From the NCBI RefSeq assembly GCF_021654775.1, contig NZ_AP025343.1:2323501-2387500 (forward strand): a stretch of 64,000 nucleotides of DNA, written 5' to 3'. Both the position numbers and the translations under genes were made by a program. This document shows, piece by piece, positions 26,824 to 35,878 of the stretch; positions within the stretch are counted from its first letter, which is position 1; every line of letters starts with the position of its first letter. The notes beneath the pieces were generated by a model that ran no database searches, had not been told where the DNA came from, and worked only from the letters and a program-made list of their open reading frames with translations. Source of the stretch: Paenibacillus azoreducens. GTDB lineage: Bacteria > Bacillota > Bacilli > Paenibacillales > Paenibacillaceae.

Positions 26824-28891
26824 GGATCTGTTATTTGAAATCGGTCTGGAAGAAGTCCCGGCGCGTTTCCTGCGTGCGGCGATGGATCAGTTAAAGGATA
26901 AAACGGTGCAATGGCTGGAGCAGTCCCGCCTTTCCCACGGTGAAGTGGAAGCTTACGCAACGCCGCGCCGTCTGGCGGTATTGGTTAAGGGCGTAGCTGA
27001 GAAACAAGACGATGTGGAGGAAGAAGTCAAGGGACCTGCCCGCAAAATCGCATTGGACGAAAACGGTAATTGGAGCAAAGCGGCGCTCGGGTTTGCACGC
27101 GGGCAAGGCGCCCATCCTGAGCAGTTCACATTCAAAGAACTGAACGGAGTCGAATATATTTACGTCACCAAAAGTAGTAGGGGCGTTGAAACGGCCTCCA
27201 TTCTGTCTGAAGGGTTGCTGGGCATTCTGTCTTCGATGACTTTTCCCAAAAACATGCGCTGGGGCAGCTACGACTATAAATTCGTCCGTCCGATCCGCTG
27301 GCTCGTTGCTTTGTTTGGATCGGATGTAGTCGATTTGGAAGTGACCAGTGTGAAATCAGGAAATGTGACGCGCGGGCATCGTTTCCTCGGAACGGAGGCC
27401 GTCATTAAGGAAGCTGCCGCTTATCCTGAGATTTTGCGCTCGCAGCACGTCATCGTTGACGTTAAGGAACGCGAAAAAATGATTTTGGAGCAAATTACCC
27501 AGCTGGCGCAGGAGAAAAACTGGAAAATCGCCATCAAGGAAGACTTGCTCGAAGAAGTTCTGTTCTTGGTGGAAACGCCAACGGTGCTGTTCGGTACGTT
27601 TGACCCGTCTTTCTTAAGTATTCCGCAGGAAGTGCTGATTACATCCATGCGAGAACATCAGCGTTATTTCCCTGTACTGGATGAACAGGGCAAACTGCTG
27701 CCGTACTTCGTTACGGTTCGCAACGGCGACGGCACCTCCCTGAACGTGATTGCCAAAGGGAATGAAAAGGTTCTGCGGGCGCGCCTTTCCGATGCCAAGT
27801 TTTTCTATGATGAAGATCAGAAACTTGAAATCAAGGATGCGCTCTCCAAATTGGAAAGCATTGTTTTCCATGAAGAAATGGGTACGGTTGGAGACAAGGT
27901 GCGCCGCATTCGCAAAATCGCGGACCAGCTTGCGGTAGATCTCCAGGTTTCCGGAACGGAACAGGAGTATGTGAGCCGGGCGGCCGATATTTGCAAATTC
28001 GATCTTGTAACGCAAATGGTTTACGAGTTTCCGGAGCTGCAAGGGGTCATGGGTGAGGATTACGCCCGCAAGGCCGGCGAACATGAAACGGTGGCCAAAG
28101 CGGTTTTCGAACATTACCAGCCGCGGTCCGCATCGGATGATCTGCCATCCACGCTGGTGGGCTCCATTGTAAGTATTGCGGATAAAATCGATACGATTGT
28201 CGGCTGCTTCTCGATCGGCATTATCCCGACAGGCTCCCAGGATCCTTATGCGCTGCGCCGTCAATCGCAGGGGATCGTGCAGATTTTGTTATCCAAGCAA
28301 ATGCCGCTGACTCTCTCACGCGTATTTGACATTGCTATTGGCGTACATGCCGAGCTTCGGGAAATGAAACGTCAGGGTAACGAAATCCGTAAAGATCTGG
28401 AGGAATTTTTCAGTCTGCGGGTGAAGAAGCTCCTGTCCGAAAATCTGCGTTATGATGTTGTCGATGCGGTGATTTCTGCCGGATTCGATGATATCATGTC
28501 TGTTGTTTCGCGCGGGAACTCCCTCATGAATGCGGTGAACAGCGGCGACGACTTCAAAACAACCATCGAATCCTTCAACCGGGTCAGCAATCTGGCGGCC
28601 AAAGCAACAGGCGCTTCCGTCAGCGAAAGCCTTTTGCAGGAAGAAGCGGAGAAAGAATTGCATGCGGACTGGATGGGGATTCAGAAACCGTATCTTGCCG
28701 CGCTTGCGGAGAGGGACGGGGAGAAGGCGCTGGAACTTTTGGGACAACTGAAAGCATCCATTACGCATTTCTTTGACTCTGTTATGGTCATGGCCGAAGA
28801 CGAGAAAATCCGCAGCAACCGTTTGGGCCTGCTGGCACAAATCGATCATGGATTTAAACAGTTCGCTGATTTTAACAAGCTGGTGTATTAG
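26816..28891 (+). CDS. glyS: Glycyl-tRNA synthetase beta subunit
   Basis: 691 residues starting [19 protein letters not shown]. It supplies tRNA recognition in the alpha2-beta2 enzyme. The middle contains an HD-like region ([17 protein letters not shown] about residue 420) and the C-terminus an anticodon-binding helical domain. The start overlaps the end of glyQ, with RBS AAAGGAGG inside glyQ. A weak hairpin (28917-28951) without a T-run follows. Confidence 0.97.
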   Translation: MPKDLLFEIGLEEVPARFLRAAMDQLKDKTVQWLEQSRLSHGEVEAYATPRRLAVLVKGVAEKQDDVEEEVKGPARKIALDENGNWSKAALGFARGQGAHPEQFTFKELNGVEYIYVTKSSRGVETASILSEGLLGILSSMTFPKNMRWGSYDYKFVRPIRWLVALFGSDVVDLEVTSVKSGNVTRGHRFLGTEAVIKEAAAYPEILRSQHVIVDVKEREKMILEQITQLAQEKNWKIAIKEDLLEEVLFLVETPTVLFGTFDPSFLSIPQEVLITSMREHQRYFPVLDEQGKLLPYFVTVRNGDGTSLNVIAKGNEKVLRARLSDAKFFYDEDQKLEIKDALSKLESIVFHEEMGTVGDKVRRIRKIADQLAVDLQVSGTEQEYVSRAADICKFDLVTQMVYEFPELQGVMGEDYARKAGEHETVAKAVFEHYQPRSASDDLPSTLVGSIVSIADKIDTIVGCFSIGIIPTGSQDPYALRRQSQGIVQILLSKQMPLTLSRVFDIAIGVHAELREMKRQGNEIRKDLEEFFSLRVKKLLSENLRYDVVDAVISAGFDDIMSVVSRGNSLMNAVNSGDDFKTTIESFNRVSNLAAKATGASVSESLLQEEAEKELHADWMGIQKPYLAALAERDGEKALELLGQLKASITHFFDSVMVMAEDEKIRSNRLGLLAQIDHGFKQFADFNKLVY

Positions 28892-29069
28892 GTAACGATA
28901 GATTTAACAACTCACGGAACGGGATGAACGGCGGCGCTGTTCGCCTGTTCCTTATGCGTTTGACGGACTGTCAAAAGTTGTCTTTTGGCGTAAAGAAGGA
29001 TTTTGCCGCCTGCTGCTCGTATATAATAATACGTAAAAACCATGATTACAGGGTGATATTCTGGCTCAT

Positions 29070-29528
29070 ATGCATACGATGCGCATTGTCGTTGACGGAG
29101 ACGCCTGTCCCGTGAAGCATGAAATTGGCGAGGTCGCCAGAACCTTCCACATTCCTGTGCTGATGGTTTCTTCTTATGACCATTTTATTCAGGGTGAAGA
29201 AGGTGTGGAGACGGTTCAGGTGGACCGCAGCGATCAAAGCGCGGATCTTTATATTGCGAACCATATCAGATATGGGGATGTTGTTGTGACGCAGGACTAC
29301 GGTCTGGCCGCGCTCGCGCTCTCCAAAGGCTGTCATGTCATTTCTTTTAGGGGCGGGACTTACACAGGTGAAAATATTGAGTTTATGTTGGATCGGCGTC
29401 ATCATCAGGCGAAAGCAAGAAGAAGAGGCAGCTATGGCAAAGGTCCCAAACCGATGACCCAGGCGGACAAAATTTATTTTCAACAGAAACTGACAAAACT
29501 TTTACACAAGTTGCAGGAGAATGTTTAA
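29070..29528 (+). CDS. yqxD: YqxD/YaiI family protein (DUF188)
   Basis: 152 residues. RIVVDGDACPVKHEI at the start and the GDVVVTQDYGLAALALSKG and C-terminal RRRGSYGKGPKPMTQADK segments are typical of the YaiI/YqxD family, a PIN-like fold of unknown function. It sits upstream of dnaG and sigA as in B. subtilis. ATG 29070 is 13 nt behind AGGGTGA; ATG 29079 is an alternative. ccpN and yqfL, which separate glyS from yqxD in B. subtilis, are absent here. Confidence 0.92.
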   Translation: MHTMRIVVDGDACPVKHEIGEVARTFHIPVLMVSSYDHFIQGEEGVETVQVDRSDQSADLYIANHIRYGDVVVTQDYGLAALALSKGCHVISFRGGTYTGENIEFMLDRRHHQAKARRRGSYGKGPKPMTQADKIYFQQKLTKLLHKLQENV

Positions 29529-29577
29529 CGGTAGCGAATAATATTTTACGTGCCAAAAAGAGATGAAGGTGGTTTGG

Positions 29578-31398
29578 ATGAATGCCGGACAAGGTAATAT
29601 TCCGGAAAAGGTTATCGATGCGGTACTGGCGCAGCATGACATTGTTGATACGGTAAGCAGGTACGTTCATCTGACCAAGCAGGGGAAATACATGAAAGGC
29701 CTCTGCCCGTTTCATTCGGAGAAAACCCCCTCTTTTACGGTTACGCCGGATCGGCAGATTTTTTATTGTTATGGTTGCGGCAAGGGTGGAAATGCCATCA
29801 AATTCAGGATGGAAATCGAAGGATTATCCTTCCCCGAGGCTGTTAAAATCATGGCAGAAGAAAGTCAGATTGAGCTTCCGGAAAAGCAAGGGGTTATAGC
29901 AATACCTGCGAATCCAGAAAGGGACCGCCTGCTTCAGGCCTACGAATGGACGGCCAAATTTTATAACTTTTTGCTCAAAAATACCGAGCACGGCAAAGCG
30001 GCGATGGATTATTTGCGTTCGCGCGGCTTTGGCGACAAAGTGATCGATCAGTTTCAAATCGGCTATGCGCCGGACCGATGGGATACGCTGGTTCAATTTT
30101 TAACCAAAAGATCTTTTGATCTCAGCGAGATGGAAAAAGGCGGGCTGCTGTCCACAAGAAACGACGGCGAGGGTTACCTTGACCGTTTCCGCGGACGCGT
30201 CATGTTTCCCATCACGGACAGAAACGGTAAAATTATCGCTTTTGCCGGAAGAATTTTGGGCGATGGGCAGCCGAAATATTTGAATTCGCCGGAAAGCAAG
30301 CTCTTTAATAAAAGCCGGATTTTGTACAATTTGCATCAGGCCAAACCATCGATCCGCAAGCTGCGGCAAATCGTTTTATTCGAAGGATATGGGGATGTGA
30401 TTTCGGCCTGGGAAGCAGGTGTCCAAAATGGTGTGGCGACGATGGGCACTTCTTTGACAGAGAGTCATGCTGCCCTGATGAAGGCGATGGCGGATGAAAT
30501 CATTGTTTGCTACGACGGCGACCGTGCCGGACAAGCTGCGGCAATGAAGGCGATTCATCTGCTTGAAAATGTGGGGCTCAGCGTTAAAATTGCCGTTATA
30601 AACGAAGGTCTCGATCCGGATGAGTTCATCAAAAAATACGGAGCGGACCGTTTTCGGAGGCAAATTATCGATGGTGCGGTATCAACCACAAAATTTAAGC
30701 TTATATATCTGAAAAAAAACCATATACTGCTAGAAGAAGATGGCAAGATCGCATATACGAAGGAAGTGCTTCCGATTATTGCGGTACTCCCCTCATCAAC
30801 CGAAAGGGAAGTGTATTTGCGGGAGCTCGCTACCGAACTTGAGCTTTCCTTTGAAAGTCTGAAGCAGGATTGCAACGAGATTCGCCAGTCCATGCAAAAA
30901 AACATTCCGGATGGGGATAATAACGACAATTGGTGGAATAATGGTAGGCATAAAAAAGGGCAAATTCCTGCGCCTACATTGCTCCCGGCATACCATACCG
31001 GAGAACGGCGTCTTTTGGCGATGATGCTGCAGGATGCCGAAGCGGCAAGCTATGTGGAAAAGCGGCTTGGCGACGCATTTAACATCGATGATCATGCAGC
31101 GATTGCTGCTTATCTATATGCCTATTACGCACAGGGCAAACCCCCGGATATCAGCCGGTTTATGTCGTCTTTGCACGATGATCGGCTGGAGAAAACAGTC
31201 AGCTCCATTTCCATGATGGAAACACCTCCGGAATGGAATGTTCAGGAGCTCGATGATATTATCCGGGAAATACAGAAAGTTCCGCAAAAAAAACAGATCG
31301 ACAAGAAGAAAGAAGAAATGATCATTGCCGAGCGTTCGGGGGACTTTTTGCGTGCAGCACAAATTGCAAGTGAGATTATAGCCCTAGAGAGACAGTAG
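29578..31398 (+). CDS. dnaG: DNA primase
   Basis: 606 residues; ATG 29578 6 nt behind AAGGTGG (an ATG at 29563 would add five residues). The zinc ribbon CPFH...CYGC is near residues 42-66. The Toprim motifs FEGYGDVIS (about 267) and DGDRAGQAA (about 313) are intact. The C-terminal domain after residue 470 would contact DnaB helicase. It is first in the macromolecular-synthesis pair with sigA. Confidence 0.96.
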   Translation: MNAGQGNIPEKVIDAVLAQHDIVDTVSRYVHLTKQGKYMKGLCPFHSEKTPSFTVTPDRQIFYCYGCGKGGNAIKFRMEIEGLSFPEAVKIMAEESQIELPEKQGVIAIPANPERDRLLQAYEWTAKFYNFLLKNTEHGKAAMDYLRSRGFGDKVIDQFQIGYAPDRWDTLVQFLTKRSFDLSEMEKGGLLSTRNDGEGYLDRFRGRVMFPITDRNGKIIAFAGRILGDGQPKYLNSPESKLFNKSRILYNLHQAKPSIRKLRQIVLFEGYGDVISAWEAGVQNGVATMGTSLTESHAALMKAMADEIIVCYDGDRAGQAAAMKAIHLLENVGLSVKIAVINEGLDPDEFIKKYGADRFRRQIIDGAVSTTKFKLIYLKKNHILLEEDGKIAYTKEVLPIIAVLPSSTEREVYLRELATELELSFESLKQDCNEIRQSMQKNIPDGDNNDNWWNNGRHKKGQIPAPTLLPAYHTGERRLLAMMLQDAEAASYVEKRLGDAFNIDDHAAIAAYLYAYYAQGKPPDISRFMSSLHDDRLEKTVSSISMMETPPEWNVQELDDIIREIQKVPQKKQIDKKKEEMIIAERSGDFLRAAQIASEIIALERQ

Positions 31399-31441
31399 AG
31401 AAAACAGGCTTGAATGTTTCTAGGGAGGAGGGAGTCGAGTT

Positions 31442-32578
31442 ATGGCGAATGATCAGCATACTGAACTAGAGACAGAATTTACGCTTGATCAGGTAAAAGA
31501 CCAACTGATTGAACAGGGTAAAAAGAGATCTTCTTTGAATTACAAAGATATTATGGAGAAATTGTCTCCATTTGATCAGGACCCTGAACAGATTGATGAA
31601 TTTTATGAGCAGCTCGGCGATTTGGGGATTGAAGTGATCAACGAAAGTGACGAGGATGATAACGGTCTTCATCGCCAGTCCGATGACCATGACAATCATG
31701 ACAACGACGATTTCAGCTTCGATGATGACTTGTCTCTGCCGCCGGGAATTAAAATCAACGACCCCGTCCGGATGTATTTGAAGGAAATCGGGCGTGTTCC
31801 CCTCCTTTCTGCCGATGACGAAGTGGAACTGGCGAAACGGATCATGAACGGGGACGAGGAAGCGAAGCGGCGTTTGGCGGAAGCCAACCTGCGGCTTGTT
31901 GTCAGCATCGCCAAGCGTTATGTCGGACGCGGCATGTTGTTCCTTGATTTGATTCAGGAAGGCAATATGGGTCTGATCAAAGCGGTTGAGAAATTTGACC
32001 ATAATAAAGGATTTAAATTCAGTACGTATGCAACCTGGTGGATTCGTCAGGCCATCACCCGCGCGATTGCGGATCAGGCGAGAACGATCCGGATTCCGGT
32101 TCATATGGTTGAAACCATCAATAAGCTGATCCGGGTATCCCGTCAGCTGTTGCAAGAATTGGGGCGTGAACCGACGCCGGAAGAAATCGCCGCCGAAATG
32201 GAGCTCAGCGTGGAGAAGGTTCGAGAAATTATGAAAATTGCTCAAGAGCCGGTATCGTTGGAAACGCCGATCGGTGAAGAAGATGATTCCCATCTTGGCG
32301 ACTTTATCGAGGACCAGGAGGCTTTGGCACCGGCAGATGCTGCAGCTTATGAGCTTCTGAAGGAACAGCTGGAGGATGTGCTGGATACGCTGACAGAGCG
32401 TGAGGAGAATGTTCTCCGTCTCCGGTTCGGTCTTGACGACGGACGCACGAGAACGCTTGAGGAAGTAGGCAAAGTATTTGGCGTAACCCGTGAGCGTATC
32501 CGCCAAATCGAAGCCAAGGCGTTACGGAAACTGCGTCATCCGAGCCGCAGCAAACGTCTGAAAGATTTTCTCGAATAA
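31442..32578 (+). CDS. rpoD: Primary sigma factor SigA (RpoD)
   Basis: 378 residues. An acidic N-terminal region 1.1 (Asp/Glu/His-rich to about residue 95) is followed by region 2 with [17 protein letters not shown] (-10 recognition), regions 3.0-3.2, and region 4 with [21 protein letters not shown] (-35 recognition). RBS AGGGAGGAGGG. It is followed by an intrinsic terminator. It matches the many TTGACA/TATAAT promoters in the window. Confidence 0.98.
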   Translation: MANDQHTELETEFTLDQVKDQLIEQGKKRSSLNYKDIMEKLSPFDQDPEQIDEFYEQLGDLGIEVINESDEDDNGLHRQSDDHDNHDNDDFSFDDDLSLPPGIKINDPVRMYLKEIGRVPLLSADDEVELAKRIMNGDEEAKRRLAEANLRLVVSIAKRYVGRGMLFLDLIQEGNMGLIKAVEKFDHNKGFKFSTYATWWIRQAITRAIADQARTIRIPVHMVETINKLIRVSRQLLQELGREPTPEEIAAEMELSVEKVREIMKIAQEPVSLETPIGEEDDSHLGDFIEDQEALAPADAAAYELLKEQLEDVLDTLTEREENVLRLRFGLDDGRTRTLEEVGKVFGVTRERIRQIEAKALRKLRHPSRSKRLKDFLE

Positions 32579-32591
32579 ACATGTGTATTCT

Positions 32592-32630
32592 TGACCTTCT
32601 GCAGGTTTTACGCAGCAAGGTCTTTTTTTT
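32592..32630 (+). terminator. Intrinsic terminator of dnaG-rpoD
   Basis: GACCTT (32593) pairs with AAGGTC (32617), with inner GC pairs, then eight T. The remaining 230 bp before trmK are AT-rich and show nothing else I can support. Confidence 0.85.
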
Positions 32631-32864
32631 AAAACATACGGGTTCTAAATTTTTCTTTCTTTTAGAACGACTTCCTTTATTTGTTTTTTATTTTAGCGTT
32701 TTTTGCGAGTCAATGCAAATAAATGGATGGATTCACATGATAAAGGGCGAGGCTGCAAAGGGGACGGAATCGATTCTTACGAAGCGGAAGCGTTCGGCTG
32801 AAAGTTAAATTTTGATATGGTATAGACAGGTTGTATGAAAACTAAAAGGATACGTGGGTGCGAC

Positions 32865-33641
32865 ATGAAATTATCAAGAAGATTAGAGATGATTATGGAG
32901 CTTATTCCTGAGGGGAGCAGGCTTGCGGATATCGGGTCGGATCATGCGCTGCTGCCGGTGGCGGCGGTGAAATCGGGCCGGGTTGTTCAAGCCGTTGCCG
33001 GCGAAGTGAATCCGGGACCTCTTAAAGCGGCGGCTAATCAGGTAGCGGAGGCTGGACTTCAGAGCAGCATTTCGGTCCGGAGCGGTGACGGATTGGCCGT
33101 TATCGAGGCAGGCGAAGTTGATGTAATCACTATAGCCGGCATGGGGGGGAGCCTGATTGCCAGCATTCTGGATGGCGGTCAAGACAAACTTGCGCAAGTG
33201 GAGCTGCTGATCCTACAGCCCAATGTTGGGGAAGACATTCTCCGGCGCTGGCTGATGGAACACGGCTGGCTGCTTACGTCTGAAAAGATTTTGGAAGAGG
33301 ATGGCAAGATATATGAAATCCTGACAGCCGTTCCCGAGCAAGGCGATCAGCGTATCAGCAGCCAATTGCTGTATGCCGATCAAGAGTGGCCGCGTTTCAG
33401 CGGACAAGGTACTTTTACCGTCACGAAGGATCTGCTGCTGCGCATGGGGCCGTGGCTTCTCAAAGAACCGACGCCGGTTCTGACGGACAAATGGAATCGC
33501 GAACTCGATAAATTGGGCGGTATTTTGGAGTCATTATCAGGCTCGAAGCTGGAATCGGCAGCGGCCAAGGCGCTGCAGGTCAAACAGGAAATCGAGCAAA
33601 TCAAGGAGGTACTTGCATGTTTGCAAAAGGACAAACAGTAA
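32865..33641 (+). CDS. trmK: tRNA (adenine(22)-N1)-methyltransferase TrmK
   Basis: 258 residues from ATG 32865 (MKLSRRLEMIMELIPEGSRLADIGSDHALLP). An ATG at 32835 is an alternative adding ten residues. ADIGSDHALLP is the SAM-binding motif I, and TIAGMGGSLI with LILQPN near residue 90-120 are the TrmK signatures. It makes m1A22 in tRNA. The gene overlaps yqfO, the usual partner, by 25 nt. Confidence 0.93.
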   Translation: MKLSRRLEMIMELIPEGSRLADIGSDHALLPVAAVKSGRVVQAVAGEVNPGPLKAAANQVAEAGLQSSISVRSGDGLAVIEAGEVDVITIAGMGGSLIASILDGGQDKLAQVELLILQPNVGEDILRRWLMEHGWLLTSEKILEEDGKIYEILTAVPEQGDQRISSQLLYADQEWPRFSGQGTFTVTKDLLLRMGPWLLKEPTPVLTDKWNRELDKLGGILESLSGSKLESAAAKALQVKQEIEQIKEVLACLQKDKQ

Positions 33642-34738
33642 TTCAATATATGGAGCAGCTCGCTCCCAAATATTTGGCTTATCCGGATGATCGGGACAGA
33701 ATCGGGCTTCAACTCGGAACGCTGCAAAAGGAAATCCGGACGATTCTGGTAGCGCTGGATGTAAACGAGGAAGTTGTCGATGAAGCCGTGCGAGTGGGGG
33801 CGGATCTCATCATTGCCCATCACGCCATTATTTTCCGCGCCTTGAAACATATCCAAACGGACTCGCCGATGGGAAAAGTGTATGAACGTTTGATCAAAAA
33901 CGATATTGCCGTGTATATCGCTCATACGAATCTTGATATTGCCGAAGGCGGGATGAACGACTGGATGGCCGAAGCGCTTGGCATCCAACACACGGTGCCG
34001 GTTGAAGAGACGCAGCGCGAGCAGCTGTACAAGCTGGTTGTTTTCGTTCCTCGGACCCATGCGGATCAAGTCCGTGAAGCTTTGTTTGGCGCCGGGGCGG
34101 GGGCGATCGGCAACTACAGCAGCTGCAGCTTTAATATCGAAGGAACCGGAACCTTTATGCCCGAGGAAGGAACGAATCCGTTTTTAGGCTCAGTAGGGAA
34201 ACTGGAAAAAGCGGAAGAGATGCGAATTGAAACCATTGTGCCGCAAGGGATCCGCAGCCATGTGATTCAGGCTATGCTCAAGGCTCATCCCTATGAAGAA
34301 GTTGCTTATGATATCTATCCATTGGATTTGAAAGGGCGGGCTTTTGGCCTCGGCAGGGTTGGAAAGCTGGATCAGGAACAAACTCTCGCCCAATTTGCGG
34401 ATAAGGTCAAGGAAAAGCTTGACGTGCCTTATGTACGGGTTGTCGGCGATTTGAACCGGATTCTCCGCAAGGCGGCCGTCATCGGCGGCTCCGGCGGCAG
34501 ATTTTATCCAGCGGCGCGCTTCCGCGGCGCTGACGTGCTCGTTACCGGCGATGTGGACTACCATACGGCACAGGATGCGTATCATGCGGGAATTGCACTC
34601 ATCGACCCTGGACATCATGCGGAAAAAATCATGAAGATAAAAGTTGCGGAATGGATGAAGGCCAAACTGGAACAAAACCGGTACGAAACGAAAGTCATCG
34701 CTTCCGAAATTAGCACGGAACCGTTCCGTTTTATGTAA
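33617..34738 (+). CDS. yqfO: Nif3-like protein YqfO (DUF34)
   Basis: 373 residues, identical in length to B. subtilis YqfO. NIF3 halves with AHHAIIFRALK (metal histidines, about residue 70) and GDVDYHTAQDA (about 310) surround an inserted PII/CutA-like domain near residues 130-230. Function is unsettled; annotations as GTP cyclohydrolase type 2 homologue are by similarity. ATG follows AAGGAGG inside trmK. Confidence 0.94.
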   Translation: MFAKGQTVIQYMEQLAPKYLAYPDDRDRIGLQLGTLQKEIRTILVALDVNEEVVDEAVRVGADLIIAHHAIIFRALKHIQTDSPMGKVYERLIKNDIAVYIAHTNLDIAEGGMNDWMAEALGIQHTVPVEETQREQLYKLVVFVPRTHADQVREALFGAGAGAIGNYSSCSFNIEGTGTFMPEEGTNPFLGSVGKLEKAEEMRIETIVPQGIRSHVIQAMLKAHPYEEVAYDIYPLDLKGRAFGLGRVGKLDQEQTLAQFADKVKEKLDVPYVRVVGDLNRILRKAAVIGGSGGRFYPAARFRGADVLVTGDVDYHTAQDAYHAGIALIDPGHHAEKIMKIKVAEWMKAKLEQNRYETKVIASEISTEPFRFM

Positions 34739-34774
34739 CAGCCAAAAACCGTTAATGTTGGAAGATGAATAGGA

Positions 34775-34803
34775 TTGAAACCTAGCCGATTTCCATGTAT
34801 ACT
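34775..34803 (+). promoter_or_regulatory. SigA promoter of rnpB
   Basis: TTGAAA (34775-34780) and TATACT (34798-34803) with a 17-nt spacer. Transcription would start at about 34810, matching the 5' strand of the RNA's P1 helix. Confidence 0.82.
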
Positions 34804-34810
34804 ATATTTC

Positions 34811-35229
34811 AGTTGTCCGGAAAGTTTGACAGACAATCGCTGGCGGCGCGTAAGGCGCCGCGAGAGGAAAGTCCGGGCTCCATAGGGCAGGGTGCTGGAT
34901 AACGTCCAGTCAGCGCGAGCTGAAGGATAGTGCCACAGAAATGGACCGCCGATGGCCGCTGCAAGCGGATCAGGCAAGGGTGGAACCGAGGTGTAAGAGA
35001 CCCCGAGGAGCGCTGGTGACATCGTTCCTGGTAAACCCCACCTGGAGCAAGACCTAATGGAACGCAGCTTCTTTGGAAGCAGCCTTAGCCCGAGGCGCGT
35101 TCGGGTTGGTCGCTTGAGCCAATTAGCAATAATTGGCCTAGATAGATGATTGTCGCTTATCCGCGGGAGGGTAGTTCCCGTTCATACCGCGAAGAGTACA
35201 GAACCCGGCTTACGTAAAACTTTCCTAAC
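34811..35229 (+). ncRNA. rnpB: RNase P RNA
   Basis: Catalytic RNA of RNase P. Ends pair as P1 (GGAAAGTTT at 34819 with AAACTTTCC at 35217). Conserved blocks: GAGGAAAGTCCGGGCTCC (34851), GTGCCACAGAAA (34931), GGTAAACCCCACCTGGAGCA (35030), GATAGATGATTGTCGC (35140) and ACAGAACCCGGCTTAC (35199). These blocks, including CATAGGGCAGGGTGC and GCTTGAGCCA, resemble the E. coli class A RNA more than the B. subtilis class B RNA. An extra stem at 35160-35192 would be P19. Confidence 0.96.
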
Positions 35230-35261
35230 TGCAACCATATGAATTTAACGAATACTTGTCA

Positions 35262-35299
35262 AAGGCGGCATCCCGTTTTCCGGTGATGGCGCTTTTTTG
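35262..35299 (+). terminator. Probable rnpB terminator
   Basis: Imperfect hairpin GCGGCATCCCG/CGGTGATGGCGC with loop TTTTC, followed by six T. The A-family copy A4 follows within 30 nt. Confidence 0.65.
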
Positions 35300-35302
35300 G
35301 CA

Positions 35303-35391
35303 GTATAGAATTTATAAGTTTTTTTGGGGGTCCCCGCAAAGTATTTGGAATAAGCATCGAAGCATAGACTCCACTTTGTGGGGTTATTTTG
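35303..35391 (+). repeat. Repeat family A with TATAGAATTTATAA lead-in (A4)
   Basis: TATAGAATTTATAA plus a T-run precede GGGGGTCCCCGCAAAGTATT, the core, and CCACTTTGTGGGGTTATTTT. It is nearly identical to the copy at 44689-44776, including the lead-in, so the two parts move or spread as one unit. Confidence 0.85.
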
Positions 35392-35562
35392 CATTGTCAG
35401 CGATCATATTTTGCAGCAGCTTACATGTCAAATCGTTGACGACTTGTATTTGTCATACGAGCCTGATTTAGTCATATATCTCATGAACAAGGACAAAAGT
35501 ACAAACACAGGCGATTGGACTGTAATAAAATGTACTAAATCAACGAAAGGAGCTGCTTGTGA

Positions 35563-35790
35563 ATGCATCGTCCTCACTGCTTCCACTGTCCGCCAGCGGA
35601 TCCGGTTTATACAGACCCATCTGTTGTTGTTAAAGATTTTTATTATCCGCAAATCGTTCCTGTTGTCCACACGGTTGAAATTGTAAAAAGACATCATTGC
35701 GTCCCTGTGCCTAAGCATATTTGCAACTATGTCGTAAGAGATGAATATATCGCTCCCGTTGCAACAAGCATGAAACGCGGCAGACGTTAA
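35563..35790 (+). CDS. CotD-like spore coat protein
   Basis: 75 residues, starting MHRPHCFHCPPADPVY, rich in His, Cys, Tyr, Pro and Val with VVHTVEIVKRHH in the middle. This resembles the CotD group of inner coat proteins in size and composition; the match is from memory and moderate. ATG 35563 lies 10 nt behind GAAAGGAG. It is probably made late in the mother cell. It faces the S8 peptidase gene across a shared terminator. Confidence 0.65.
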   Translation: MHRPHCFHCPPADPVYTDPSVVVKDFYYPQIVPVVHTVEIVKRHHCVPVPKHICNYVVRDEYIAPVATSMKRGRR

Positions 35791-35818
35791 TCACTGCCAT
35801 TTATGACAGTGAAAAAAA

Positions 35819-35850
35819 GCAATCCGTTCTAAAACGAACGGATTGTTTTT
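35819..35850. terminator. Bidirectional terminator between the coat protein and peptidase genes
   Basis: AATCCGTTC and GAACGGATT pair across TAAAAC, with T-run on the right and A-run on the left, so it can serve both convergent genes. Confidence 0.85.
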
Positions 35851-35878
35851 TACTGTTGTTTTGCGATCATTCCGAGAC

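Noticed and set aside
28959..28975. Inverted repeat TTTGAC-GGACT-GTCAAA before yqxD
   Set aside because: Only six base pairs, not clearly tied to a promoter; too weak to call an operator.
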